Of a DNA stretch of 64,000 bases, positions 43,900 through 52,942 are shown in pieces. The stretch lies in contig NZ_PGFJ01000001.1 in the NCBI RefSeq assembly GCF_002797815.1, forward strand, positions 1,612,001-1,676,000, written 5' to 3'. This DNA comes from Mucilaginibacter auburnensis. Its GTDB lineage: Bacteria; Bacteroidota; Bacteroidia; Sphingobacteriales; Sphingobacteriaceae. Within the stretch, counting starts at the first letter, position 1, and the number at the start of each line of letters is the position of its first letter. The notes beneath the pieces are model-generated. The model was not told where the DNA came from and ran no database searches. It saw only the letters and a list, made by a program, of their open reading frames with translations. Made by a program: the position numbers and the translations under genes.

Positions 43900-45393
43900 A
43901 TGTACGAGCTTTTACCTAACATACCAACACAACTACAAGGCATACTGAGCGATCTGAAATATTTCGTTCCGGAGATCTACCTTGCTGCGGTGTTTGTGGT
44001 AGTACTGCTTGCTGATTTGTTCATTGGCAAAATCTATCCTACAGTTTGCAAAGCGCTTGCTTTGATGGGGATTGCTGCTGTTGCAATACAGGTTTTAGGT
44101 CAGTTAGTTGAGATAAAGGACAGCTTTTTTATGTTTGGTGATATGCTGCTTCAAAGCCGCACATCGTTACTGTTCAGATTGATAATTGATCTGTCAGCTT
44201 TTGCGCTGATCTTACACTTCAATTGGGATAAAAAACTAAAACTCCATGCAAAAGGCCTCGGCGACCTTTACTCAATTACAATAGCATCAATATTTGGTTT
44301 GCATTTAATGACCATGGCCTCCAACCTGCTGTCAGTTTATCTGGCCGTAGAGATGGTTTCTATCGCTTCATATTTGTTAGTAGCCTACCGTTCAGAAAAT
44401 GCTTTTAGTGCAGAGGCTGGTCTTAAATATGTTTTGTTTGGAGCCGCAGCTTCGGCCATAATGTTATATGGCATCTCCTTGCTGTACGGCGCTGGTGGTT
44501 CTCTAAGTTTGTTTGATCCGGCATTTGTGAATGGTTTAAGCAAAGCTAATGCTGTGGCAGTTTCCTTTGCTATGGTACTGGTTTTAGTAGGGATAGCCTT
44601 TAAACTTTCTTTCGTGCCGGCTCACTTTTGGGTACCGGATGTTTACCAGGGAGCACTAACACCAATCACCGCATGGTTATCTACTGTTCCTAAAATTGCG
44701 GCATTTGGCTTACTGATCAACTTTTTAACACCTTTTATTTTCTCGCCAGCGTGGAGATCATTTGATTTTAAACTGGCGTTGTCTGTAATTGGTATAGCTA
44801 CCATGATTGCCGGTAACTTTGCGGCTGTAATGCAAACTAATGCCAAACGTATGCTGGCCTACTCAAGCGTAGGGCATACCGGCTTTGCATTAATGGCCAT
44901 TGTTACCTTTAGTGATGAAGGTATTAAAACCTTGGTGTTTTATTTAGCCGTTTATGCTGTAGCCAATATAGCTGCACTGGCATTGGTAAGTTATTTTACT
45001 TATATCACTAATTCAGATGATATTAAGACTTATGAAGGTTTAGGTTACAAATATCCGGCTGCCTCCATTTGCTTCGTTATAATACTAATTTCTTTAACCG
45101 GATTGCCGGTAACGGCAGGTTTCAACGCTAAATTATTGGTGTTTTCATCAGTTTATGGCGTTTATCAACAAAATCACGACATATTTCTGCTTCTTTTAAC
45201 TACAACGGGTGCAATTACTACGGTTGTATCACTTTTTTACTACATAAAAATTCCGCTTCATTTGTTTTTGAGACGCTCACCATTAATTGACTCACCTGTT
45301 GCTCCGTTCAATTTGTTAGTGTTGGTTATTATAGCAAGCGCTGCTTTGGTGTTTTTCGGTATTTTTCCTTCAGTTATTATAAATTTATTATAA
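43900..45393 (+). CDS. nuoN: NADH-quinone oxidoreductase subunit N
   Basis: 497 residues, about 14 helices. NuoN features: Val-Glu-Met-Val-Ser-Ile-Ala-Ser-Tyr-Leu-Leu-Val-Ala-Tyr, Lys in the Glu-Ala-Gly-Leu-Lys-Tyr-Val segment, His-Phe-Trp-Val-Pro-Asp-Val-Tyr-Gln-Gly-Ala, and Lys-Arg-Met-Leu-Ala-Tyr-Ser-Ser-Val-Gly-His. Last gene of the operon, 4 bp after nuoM. Confidence 0.95.
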   Translation: MYELLPNIPTQLQGILSDLKYFVPEIYLAAVFVVVLLADLFIGKIYPTVCKALALMGIAAVAIQVLGQLVEIKDSFFMFGDMLLQSRTSLLFRLIIDLSAFALILHFNWDKKLKLHAKGLGDLYSITIASIFGLHLMTMASNLLSVYLAVEMVSIASYLLVAYRSENAFSAEAGLKYVLFGAAASAIMLYGISLLYGAGGSLSLFDPAFVNGLSKANAVAVSFAMVLVLVGIAFKLSFVPAHFWVPDVYQGALTPITAWLSTVPKIAAFGLLINFLTPFIFSPAWRSFDFKLALSVIGIATMIAGNFAAVMQTNAKRMLAYSSVGHTGFALMAIVTFSDEGIKTLVFYLAVYAVANIAALALVSYFTYITNSDDIKTYEGLGYKYPAASICFVIILISLTGLPVTAGFNAKLLVFSSVYGVYQQNHDIFLLLLTTTGAITTVVSLFYYIKIPLHLFLRRSPLIDSPVAPFNLLVLVIIASAALVFFGIFPSVIINLL

Positions 45394-45448
45394 AAACGTT
45401 AGTTTTTATTAACATTTATCAATAAAATTGAATTTAATTTCACTTATA

Positions 45449-45464
45449 TGTGATTTAAATCATA
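45449..45464. promoter_or_regulatory. CRP/FNR-type palindrome before amt
   Basis: TGTGA-tttaaa-TCATA, 9 of 10 positions of the CRP half-site pair, centred about 47 bp before the amt ATG and containing the 12-bp perfect palindrome tgatttaaatca. Candidate site for a Crp/Fnr-family regulator; the AT-rich context weakens the case. Confidence 0.3.
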
Positions 45465-45503
45465 ATTTCAGCCAATTTTTCAATTTTATAACTATTTATT
45501 TAA

Positions 45504-46811
45504 ATGAAGCGTTACGTTCCCTTTATTTTAATACTGATTGCGCTGGTATTAACATTTATTTTTCCATCAGTTGATGTTGACACCACGGCCAAGTCTACTT
45601 ACGACACAGGAGATACCGCCTGGATGCTGATGTCAACCGCACTGGTTTTGATCATGACCCCGGGTTTGGCATTCTTTTACGGTGGTATGGTTAACAAAAA
45701 GAACGTTATCTCAACTATGCTTCAAAGCGTGGTGTGTATGGTAATCATTACTGTTATGTGGGGAATATTCGGCTTCAGTTTAGCTTTTGGCGATAGCATA
45801 GGAGGCATCATAGGCAACCCATCAACATTTTTTATGATGAAGGGGATGTTGAGCAACAACACCTGGCCAAGTGCTCCAACTATTCCGTTATTGTTATTTG
45901 CTATGTATCAGTTAAAGTTCGCAATTATTACGCCGGCACTTATTACAGGAGCATTTGCAGAGCGTATCCGCTTTAACTCCTACATTTTGTTTTTATGCCT
46001 TTTCAGCATATTTATATTCTCGCCTTTGGCGCACGCCACATGGCACCCAAGCGGGCTGTTGTATAAAATGGGCGTGCTTGACTTTGCCGGTGGTACGGTT
46101 GTGCACATGTCTGCAGGTTGGGCGGCGTTGGCCTCGGCTTTATTTTTAAAGAAACGTAACGAGCAAAGCCATTCTCCTGCACGTATAACTTACGTAATAA
46201 TTGGTACCAGTTTATTATGGTTTGGTTGGTTTGGTTTCAATGCCGGTTCGGCTTTTGGGGCTAACCATTTAGCAGTAACAGCTTTGGCCACCAGTACAAC
46301 CGCTTCAGCGGCTGGTGGTGTAGCCTGGATATTTTTTGATATGTTGCGCGGTCGTAAACCATCAGCAATGGGTACTTGTATTGGCGCGGTTGTGGGTTTG
46401 GTAGCTATTACGCCTGCAGCAGGTTTTGTATCAGTACCACACTCTTTAGCTATCGGTATCATATCATCAGTTATAAGTAACCTGGTTGTGGTATGGCGCA
46501 CACGTACTTCAATTGATGATACGCTTGACGTATTTCCTTGCCATGGTGTAGGCGGTATGGTAGGTATGTTGTTAACCGGTGTTTTTGCACATACTAATGT
46601 GAACGGAGCTAATACTACAGGTAACGGCTTATTTTTTGGTGAAACTCATTTGTTCCTTGTTCAGTTGTTTGCTTTGGTTATTACATCATTGTTCGCGTTC
46701 TTCGGATCAATGCTTTTGCTTAAAATTACCGACATGATCTCTCCATTGCGCGTTTCTGCCGAAGACGAAAATATTGGTTTGGACTTAAGCCAGCACGGCG
46801 AGAAGCTATAA
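45504..46811 (+). CDS. amt: ammonium transporter
   Basis: 435 residues, eleven or more membrane helices. It carries the Amt signature from Asp-Phe-Ala-Gly-Gly-Thr-Val-Val-His to Gly-Trp-Ala-Ala-Leu, Trp-Phe-Gly-Trp-Phe-Gly-Phe-Asn-Ala-Gly-Ser, and the second channel His in Asp-Val-Phe-Pro-Cys-His-Gly-Val-Gly-Gly. It conducts ammonium inward. A glnK gene, the usual partner, is not adjacent. A terminator follows 86 bp after the stop. Confidence 0.95.
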   Translation: MKRYVPFILILIALVLTFIFPSVDVDTTAKSTYDTGDTAWMLMSTALVLIMTPGLAFFYGGMVNKKNVISTMLQSVVCMVIITVMWGIFGFSLAFGDSIGGIIGNPSTFFMMKGMLSNNTWPSAPTIPLLLFAMYQLKFAIITPALITGAFAERIRFNSYILFLCLFSIFIFSPLAHATWHPSGLLYKMGVLDFAGGTVVHMSAGWAALASALFLKKRNEQSHSPARITYVIIGTSLLWFGWFGFNAGSAFGANHLAVTALATSTTASAAGGVAWIFFDMLRGRKPSAMGTCIGAVVGLVAITPAAGFVSVPHSLAIGIISSVISNLVVVWRTRTSIDDTLDVFPCHGVGGMVGMLLTGVFAHTNVNGANTTGNGLFFGETHLFLVQLFALVITSLFAFFGSMLLLKITDMISPLRVSAEDENIGLDLSQHGEKL

Positions 46812-46897
46812 TCTTGATTATAGGATTTAATGATTTGTAGTTGGTATTGCGATCAAGCAGATCCTTTAATCTTACAAATCATGGTTCAGACAAATAG

Positions 46898-46923
46898 AAA
46901 CCGGCCTCGCGCCGGTTTTTTTG
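46898..46923 (+). terminator. intrinsic terminator after amt
   Basis: aaaccggc / gccggttt stem, 5-nt loop, T-run. Confidence 0.8.
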
Positions 46924-47020
46924 TTTAAATAACCTGTGAAAATCGATTGCGCAGATACAATGAATGTAATAGACTACTAATCATTGTTCAAACATATTAA
47001 TACTATTTAATGACAAACAC

Positions 47021-47054
47021 TTTAACGCAAGTTTATAATAAAGTTATAACTTTG
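47021..47054 (+). promoter_or_regulatory. promoter of the purF-family gene
   Basis: -7 element TAACTTTG at 47047-47054, full match, 17 bp before the ATG; a TTTA at 47021-47024 is a possible -33 element, 22 bp away. Confidence 0.45.
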
Positions 47055-47071
47055 CGTGCTCATTACAAATC

Positions 47072-48970
47072 ATGAGCGATCAGATTAAACATGAATGCGG
47101 TGTGGCATTTATCCGCTTACTAAAGCCACTCTCTTATTATCAGCAAAAATACGGCACTGCGCTGTACGGGCTAAACAAACTGTACCTCTTAATGGAAAAA
47201 CAACATAACCGCGGCCAGGATGGTGCGGGGGTTGCTACTATTAAGCTGGATGTTGAGCCGGGCAAGCGATACATCAGTCGCCATAGGTCAATGGCATCCA
47301 ATGCAGTGGCCGACATTTTTGAATACATTCAAAAACGTTTTGCTGATTTATCTCCTGAAAAGCTTGCTGATGGCGACTGGCTAAAAGAGCACGTTAGTTT
47401 TACCGGCGAGGTGTTATTAGGTCACCTGCGCTACGGCACGCACGGAAAGAACAGTATTGAGAGCTGTCACCCTTTTCTGCGCCAAAACAACTGGATGACC
47501 CGTAACCTCGTAATTGCCGGTAACTTCAACATGACCAATGTTGACGAGTTGTTACAGCAGTTGTATGATCTTGGTCAGCATCCTAAAGAAAAGGCAGACA
47601 CAGTTACTGTGTTGGAAAAGATAGGCCATTTTTTAGATACTGAAAACCAGGGTTTGTTTGACCAATACAAACGCGAAGGTTTAGATGATAACAGGGAAAT
47701 AAGCAAACTGATTGCACGCGACATGGACGTTGCCAAAATCCTCACCAAATCTGCCCGTAACTGGGATGGTGGTTATACCATAGCCGGTATATTTGGTCAT
47801 GGCGATGCATTTGTTATGCGCGATCCTTCAGGTATTCGTCCGGCTTATTATTATTATAATGACGAAATAGTAGTGGCTGCTTCAGAACGTCCTGCATTGC
47901 AAACGGCGTTTAATATACCAATTGGAGATATTAAGGAGATAAAGCCGGGCCACGCACTTATAGTTAAGCAAGACGGTAAGATAACCGAGGCTATGTTCAG
48001 CGAGCCTCAGGAAAGAAAAGCCTGCTCATTTGAGCGCATCTATTTTTCAAGGGGTAGCGACGCTGCTATTTACCGTGAGCGTAAACAACTGGGCCGTTTA
48101 CTTTGCCCGCAAATATTAAGTGCTGTTAATAATGATATAAAAAATACGGTTTTCTCATACATACCAAACACTGCCGAAGTGGCTTTTTATGGCATGGTGG
48201 AAGGCGTACATAAATATATCAAACAATACCAACGCGAAAGGCTTTTAAACCGCGAAGATAAGATCAGCGAGGAAGAGTTATCAGAAGTGCTGAGTATGGC
48301 GCCTCGGGTAGAGAAAATCGCTATTAAAGACGTTAAGTTGCGTACTTTTATTACACAGGATGCCGACCGTAGTGAAATGGTTGCTCACGTGTACGACAGT
48401 ACCTACGGGCTTATCAAAGACGGCACCGATACATTGGTTATTTTAGATGACTCGATAGTGCGTGGTACTACGTTAAAGCAAAGTATTTTAAAGATACTTG
48501 ATCGTTTAGGTCCTAAAAAGATCATTGTGGTATCATCAGCGCCGCAAATCCGTTACCCTGATTGCTATGGTATTGACATGTCAAGAATGGGTGAGTTCGT
48601 AGCTTTTGAGGCAGCCATCAGTCTGTTAAAAGAGCAAGGCAAAGAGAATATTATTCTTGAAACTTATCAGAAATGTAAGGATAGCGCTAAATTGCCTAAA
48701 GAGCAGGCGCAGAACTATGTAAAGGCTATCTACGAGCCGTTTACTGATCAGGAAATATCTGACAGGATAGCGAAGATCATTACACCAAAAGAGATCAATT
48801 GCGAAGTGCACGTAATTTACCAAACATTAGATAACCTGCACAAAGCATGTCCTGATCATACAGGCGACTGGTATTTCTCTGGTAACTTCCCAACCCCGGG
48901 TGGCAATAAAGTGGTTAACCGCGCTTTTGTTAACTGGATGGAAGGAAAGAACCAACGTGCTTATATGTAA
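47072..48970 (+). CDS. amidophosphoribosyltransferase family protein (long form)
   Basis: 632 residues, longer than the usual 470-510 of PurF. It has a short propeptide ending Glu-Cys with glutaminase Cys9 in Glu-Cys-Gly-Val-Ala-Phe, and Asn-Arg-Gly-Gln-Asp-Gly-Ala-Gly and His-Leu-Arg-Tyr-Gly-Thr-His-Gly in the Ntn domain. A PRPP loop lies in Val-Ile-Leu-Asp-Asp-Ser-Ile-Val-Arg-Gly-Thr-Thr. Extra segments lie in the glutaminase domain (about 115-230) and before the PRPP loop (about 370-450). PurF makes phosphoribosylamine in purine synthesis; a long paralogous form with the same role is the best reading. Monocistronic. Confidence 0.85.
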   Translation: MSDQIKHECGVAFIRLLKPLSYYQQKYGTALYGLNKLYLLMEKQHNRGQDGAGVATIKLDVEPGKRYISRHRSMASNAVADIFEYIQKRFADLSPEKLADGDWLKEHVSFTGEVLLGHLRYGTHGKNSIESCHPFLRQNNWMTRNLVIAGNFNMTNVDELLQQLYDLGQHPKEKADTVTVLEKIGHFLDTENQGLFDQYKREGLDDNREISKLIARDMDVAKILTKSARNWDGGYTIAGIFGHGDAFVMRDPSGIRPAYYYYNDEIVVAASERPALQTAFNIPIGDIKEIKPGHALIVKQDGKITEAMFSEPQERKACSFERIYFSRGSDAAIYRERKQLGRLLCPQILSAVNNDIKNTVFSYIPNTAEVAFYGMVEGVHKYIKQYQRERLLNREDKISEEELSEVLSMAPRVEKIAIKDVKLRTFITQDADRSEMVAHVYDSTYGLIKDGTDTLVILDDSIVRGTTLKQSILKILDRLGPKKIIVVSSAPQIRYPDCYGIDMSRMGEFVAFEAAISLLKEQGKENIILETYQKCKDSAKLPKEQAQNYVKAIYEPFTDQEISDRIAKIITPKEINCEVHVIYQTLDNLHKACPDHTGDWYFSGNFPTPGGNKVVNRAFVNWMEGKNQRAYM

Positions 48971-49000
48971 TATTTAAGCCTAAAGGCAAAGTGCAAAATA

Positions 49001-49037
49001 AAAAAGAGCGATGAGTATTATACTCATCGCTCTTTTT
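49001..49037. terminator. bidirectional terminator between purF-family gene and M48 gene
   Basis: 17-bp stem (aaaaagagcgatgagta / tactcatcgctcttttt), 3-nt loop tta, A-run and T-run on the two flanks. Serves both convergent genes. Confidence 0.9.
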
Positions 49038-49058
49038 ATATAATAACTGTTGAAGTTA

Positions 49059-49853
49059 TTATTTTTTATAATACTTCATTGCTTCCGGAATTGCCTTTTT
49101 GATGTTGGCAATACGTGTTTCATCGGCAGGGTGGGTGCTCAAAAATTCAGGCTGAGAGGCACCGTTTTTTTGTGCTGCCATACGTTGCCAAAAAGTAACT
49201 GCTTCATTAGGGTTATAGCCGGCCATAGCCATAAAGGTTAAACCTAAACGGTCAGCTTCTGTTTCCTGGTCGCGGCCATATTTTAACAGCGCTAACTGGC
49301 CACCAACACCGTATAATGCATTAATAATATTTGCCGATGATTTATTATTAGTTGCTGCACCAACAATGCTGCCACCTGCCTGCGCAGCCATCTCCTGCGA
49401 CATGCGTTCTGCAGAGTGACGTGCAATAGCGTGGGCAATTTCGTGGCCCATAACCACCGCTAAACCGGCATCATTTTGTGTAATAGGCAAAATTCCGCTG
49501 TAAACAGCCACTTTACCACCCGGCATACACCAGGCGTTAACTTCTTTGCTTTGTATCAGGTTAAATTCCCAAGAGAATTTGTATTGATCGGCATAACCGT
49601 TTTGTTGCAGGTACCGCTCAATGGCTACAGCCAACTGCTGACCAATACGCTTAACACGTTGCGCGTCGGTACCGCTGGCAATAACTTTAGTTTCGGGACT
49701 GGAAAGCAACTGCTGATAACTTGAGGCAGCAGCCTGATTGATTTGCGAATCGTCAACTAAACTTAACTGCTTACGGCCGGTTAAAGGCACTGTTGAGCAG
49801 GAATAAATAAAAGTGACTGATAGAAGCGCCGGGATAAGTTTTGTTAGTTTCAT
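49059..49853 (-). CDS. M48 family metalloprotease lipoprotein
   Basis: 264 residues. The lipobox Ile-Tyr-Ser-Cys puts lipid on C19. The zinc motif His137-Glu138-Ile-Ala-His141 is followed by the third ligand in Glu-Thr-Glu-Ala-Asp-Arg-Leu-Gly. The start Pro-Leu-Thr-Gly-Arg-Lys-Gln-Leu is typical of LoiP/BepA-type M48B proteases that act in outer-membrane quality control. There is no TPR domain, so it is closer to LoiP than to BepA. Convergent with the purF-family gene; plsY follows upstream on the same strand. Confidence 0.92.
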   Translation of the reverse strand: MKLTKLIPALLSVTFIYSCSTVPLTGRKQLSLVDDSQINQAAASSYQQLLSSPETKVIASGTDAQRVKRIGQQLAVAIERYLQQNGYADQYKFSWEFNLIQSKEVNAWCMPGGKVAVYSGILPITQNDAGLAVVMGHEIAHAIARHSAERMSQEMAAQAGGSIVGAATNNKSSANIINALYGVGGQLALLKYGRDQETEADRLGLTFMAMAGYNPNEAVTFWQRMAAQKNGASQPEFLSTHPADETRIANIKKAIPEAMKYYKK

Positions 49854-49928
49854 AATATTTTAAATGTCACCACAGATAGATATTTTTTCTATACAACTCA
49901 ATATTAATAATAATGTTTGTTTAGAAAA

Positions 49929-50576
49929 TTAAAGTTGCTTTTTCTTGAAAAAGTTAACTCTTGACTCTTTGCCTCTTATTAAGCGCTCAATATTTTTTTG
50001 GTGGGTTACCAATATTAAAACGCACATGCACATGCCGTAAATAATTACAGATTTGATGTAAGTGGGGAAGATGAATGTTACTCCTATGGGATAGGTAAAG
50101 CCCGCCATTATAGATCCCAATGATACATATCTGGTAATGAGTAAAACAACAATGAATACTGATACACAAAGCAATGCAGACGGCAGGTTAATGGCGAGTA
50201 TCATGCCAAAAAGTGTAGCAATGCCTTTGCCTCCTCTAAAACCGGCAAACACAGGGAACAGGTGCCCCATAACTGCTGCAATACCTAAAGCGAGCTGAAA
50301 ATTTGTGAAGGATATTGAGCCGTACGGCCCTGTTGTAGAAATGCCTATCATGTAGGCCAGATTGGTAGCTGTCCAGCCTTTTAAAATATCCAGCAGCATC
50401 ACCGGAATACCGGCTTTTTTTCCTAATACCCTGAAAGTATTGGTAGCGCCTGCATTGCCACTGCCGTATTCCCTTACATCTATGTTAAAAAAAGCTTGTC
50501 CTATCCACACAGCCGTAGGGATCGAGCCAAATAAATAGGCCAAAATAAGTACGGAAACTGAATAGATATTTATCAT
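49929..50576 (-). CDS. plsY: glycerol-3-phosphate acyltransferase PlsY
   Basis: 215 residues, five or more helices. The PlsY loops are intact: Gly-Ser-Gly-Asn-Ala-Gly-Ala-Thr-Asn near residue 38-46, Phe-Arg-Gly-Gly-Lys-Gly-Ile-Ala-Thr near 110, and Ser-Leu-Gly-Ser-Ile in the third motif. It makes lysophosphatidate from acyl-phosphate. Monocistronic. Confidence 0.95.
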   Translation of the reverse strand: MINIYSVSVLILAYLFGSIPTAVWIGQAFFNIDVREYGSGNAGATNTFRVLGKKAGIPVMLLDILKGWTATNLAYMIGISTTGPYGSISFTNFQLALGIAAVMGHLFPVFAGFRGGKGIATLFGMILAINLPSALLCVSVFIVVLLITRYVSLGSIMAGFTYPIGVTFIFPTYIKSVIIYGMCMCVLILVTHQKNIERLIRGKESRVNFFKKKQL

Positions 50577-50693
50577 TCAAAAAACAACATTACAGGTGAT
50601 CAGTACACCTAACAAGTTTAATAATATTTAAGGGGCCTCGGTAATATTTTTTAAAAAATCTGTATAATATCCCCGTTGTTGAACTAAATAGCT

Positions 50694-51539
50694 TTAGTAA
50701 GCGGCTTTTAAACTAAGGTCCAGACTTTTAACAGAATGAGTAAGTTCGCCTAACGAAACGTAATCAACACCACAATTGGCAAAATCCCGCACTGTATCGA
50801 TAGTAATTCCGCCCGAGGCTTCAGTTATGTAGCGCCCTTCTATAATGTTTACAGCTTGTTTCAGATTTTCAAAATTGAAATTGTCTAACAAAATTCTGTC
50901 AACGCCGCCGGTTGCAATAACCTGTTCCAACTCGTCAAGATTACGCACTTCAATTTCAACAGCCAGTTTTTTGTTGTGGTCGGCCAGATACTGATGCGTG
51001 TTCTGTATAGCGTTTTTGATACCACCGGAGTAATCAACATGGTTGTCTTTGATCAGTATCATGTCATACAAACCAAAACGATGATTAACGCCACCTCCAA
51101 TGCGCACAGCCCATTTTTCAAGGTAGCGCATGCCGGGTGTTGTTTTACGGGTATCTAAAACTTTGGTATTGGTTCCGCTAAGGAGGTCAACAATGTGACG
51201 CGTTTTGGTAGCAATGCCGCTCATGCGCTGCATGCAGTTAAGCACAAGGCGCTCTGCTTTTAAAATGTTTTGGGCATCACCTTCCACCCATAACACAATA
51301 TCCTTAACTTTTACCTTTTCTCCATCCTTGATCAGAACGTCAACAACCAATGATGGGTCAACCTCTTTAAATATCAGTAATGCCAGCTCTACGCCCGCTA
51401 TAACGCCTTCTTCTTTAACTAAAAGTTTGGCTTTGCCTTTTGTTCCTTGCGGAATAGTAGCTAAAGAGGTGTGGTCGCCATCGCCAACATCTTCGGCAAG
51501 GGCATTTTGTATAAACTGTTGTAAAAGTTCAGTATCCAA
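50694..51539 (-). CDS. nadC: nicotinate-nucleotide diphosphorylase (carboxylating)
   Basis: 281 residues. NadC motifs: Glu-Asp-Val-Gly-Asp-Gly-Asp-His-Thr-Ser near 15, Asn-Cys-Met-Gln-Arg-Met-Ser-Gly-Ile-Ala-Thr, Asp-Thr-Arg-Lys-Thr-Thr-Pro-Gly, His-Arg-Phe-Gly-Leu-Tyr-Asp-Met-Ile-Leu-Ile-Lys-Asp-Asn-His, and the C-terminal Glu-Ala-Ser-Gly-Gly-Ile. It converts quinolinate and PRPP to nicotinate mononucleotide for NAD synthesis. nadA and nadB are not adjacent. A clear promoter lies just upstream. Confidence 0.95.
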   Translation of the reverse strand: MDTELLQQFIQNALAEDVGDGDHTSLATIPQGTKGKAKLLVKEEGVIAGVELALLIFKEVDPSLVVDVLIKDGEKVKVKDIVLWVEGDAQNILKAERLVLNCMQRMSGIATKTRHIVDLLSGTNTKVLDTRKTTPGMRYLEKWAVRIGGGVNHRFGLYDMILIKDNHVDYSGGIKNAIQNTHQYLADHNKKLAVEIEVRNLDELEQVIATGGVDRILLDNFNFENLKQAVNIIEGRYITEASGGITIDTVRDFANCGVDYVSLGELTHSVKSLDLSLKAAY

Positions 51540-51560
51540 ATTTTACCTTGTTTTAAAGCG

Positions 51561-51592
51561 CAAAAGTAAAAACATTTTTTGGATGTGAGCAA
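51561..51592 (-). promoter_or_regulatory. promoter of nadC
   Basis: On the minus strand: TTG (51590-51592), 21-bp spacer, TACTTTTG (51561-51568), then 21 bp to the ATG. Both elements match the Bacteroidota -33/-7 pattern. Confidence 0.5.
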
Positions 51593-51622
51593 CTTGTAAA
51601 AAAGGAAGATGAAACGGGACGG

Positions 51623-52942
51623 TTAAAACCCGAATCCTAATTGAACACCGCCATGCATCAACTGGAGGTTTTCTGACGAAACACGGTTAAACGGCACTTT
51701 AATAAACGGGGCTATGTTGAGTTTGCCCTTACCAAAGCTTACTTTTCTACCTGCCGAGAAGGTATAGAAGCCAATAAATCCGCCAACGGTTTCGGTGCTT
51801 TGCTGGGTTGTTTTCTCGGTTATAACGCTGATGGTAGGAGCCAAGCCTTTGCCCGATGAAGTGCTTACTGTGCGGCTATCCAGGTAATCATATGATATAT
51901 TATTGCGAATAACCGACATGGCAGACACACCTGCACTTACATAAAAACCGCTATTGGTTTTATATTGAAAGCTGATAGGTAGTTCAAGCCCTGATAAGGC
52001 CATTTGCACGCTTTGCACTGTACGCGAGGAGGAAGAAGTATTGAATGACGATGCCAACGATGAGGATGCATAATTTGAATTATAACCCCTAAGATCCGCC
52101 TGTACACCATCTGTAGGCGTGCCGCTTCTGTTGGAGCCAGCATTCATATAAGCATAGGCTATACCGCTGCTGAGGGCAAAGTTTTTATTGATGTTGTAAG
52201 CCACTTCAACACCGGTACCAAAATTCATTTTTTGATTTCCTACTGATGGAGAAACCATTACCGAATAGCTTAAAGCATTACTCTTTTTATTTTCTGAAGC
52301 AACAAGTTTGGGCTTATTAAGGTTAGCCAAACTATCATAACTAAGGCGTTGCGAACCTCTTTCATAGCGGCGTGGGTCGGCAGCTAAAACTGGTGATGTC
52401 TGGTTACTTGTTGCATCGGGTTGTTGTGTAACAGTGGTAGCATTTTCAGTTTTAACAGGAAGTTCAGTTGCAGCAATATCCTGACTGTTATTGCTGCCGG
52501 TTATTTCTTCCCGTTTGTTCACTTGTTTCGGTATTTCAACAAAAACATCGTTTGTAAAGTTTCTCGCGGTTACTTTTTGCTTTAAAGCAGGAGCAGGGTT
52601 TTCAGATAACTGTTCTTGCAGGGTTTTCCGAGAGGCGATAGCCCGATCTGTTGTCAGGCTATCGGTTCCCGGCCCATTTTTAGGATAGATATAGGGTGTT
52701 TTTGGGGTATTCTTTATTTGGGTTTGGTTGTTATTGGCAACCGGTTTAGCAGGCATAAACAGCCATGCAGCGTAACCTGCCATCAACAACACCGCAGCTG
52801 CGGCGGCAACGCGCAGGTAAACTAAACCGCGCCTGCGTTTTTTGGTTTTTACAAACTCTTCCCACGCACCGGGCAGGTAAGCATCCTCGTGAGCATGCAG
52901 CACGTTCTCTATCTCACCAAAAAATTCCTGCTCGTTTTTCAT
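51623..52942 (-). CDS. dual-membrane anti-sigma-like protein with outer-membrane barrel
   Basis: 439 residues, with a charged cytoplasmic segment (1-40) and one inner-membrane helix (43-63), then a long Gln/Asn/Thr/Pro-rich linker (about 65-215) able to cross the periplasm. The C-terminal beta-barrel (about 220-439) ends in Phe, the outer-membrane insertion signal. There is no cleavable signal peptide. The start overlaps the upstream ECF sigma gene by 4 bp. This layout matches the dual-membrane-spanning anti-sigma factors (Dma) reported in Bacteroides, where the barrel senses outer-membrane state and the N-terminus holds the sigma factor. Assignment by architecture and context. Confidence 0.75.
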   Translation of the reverse strand: MKNEQEFFGEIENVLHAHEDAYLPGAWEEFVKTKKRRRGLVYLRVAAAAAVLLMAGYAAWLFMPAKPVANNNQTQIKNTPKTPYIYPKNGPGTDSLTTDRAIASRKTLQEQLSENPAPALKQKVTARNFTNDVFVEIPKQVNKREEITGSNNSQDIAATELPVKTENATTVTQQPDATSNQTSPVLAADPRRYERGSQRLSYDSLANLNKPKLVASENKKSNALSYSVMVSPSVGNQKMNFGTGVEVAYNINKNFALSSGIAYAYMNAGSNRSGTPTDGVQADLRGYNSNYASSSLASSFNTSSSSRTVQSVQMALSGLELPISFQYKTNSGFYVSAGVSAMSVIRNNISYDYLDSRTVSTSSGKGLAPTISVITEKTTQQSTETVGGFIGFYTFSAGRKVSFGKGKLNIAPFIKVPFNRVSSENLQLMHGGVQLGFGF

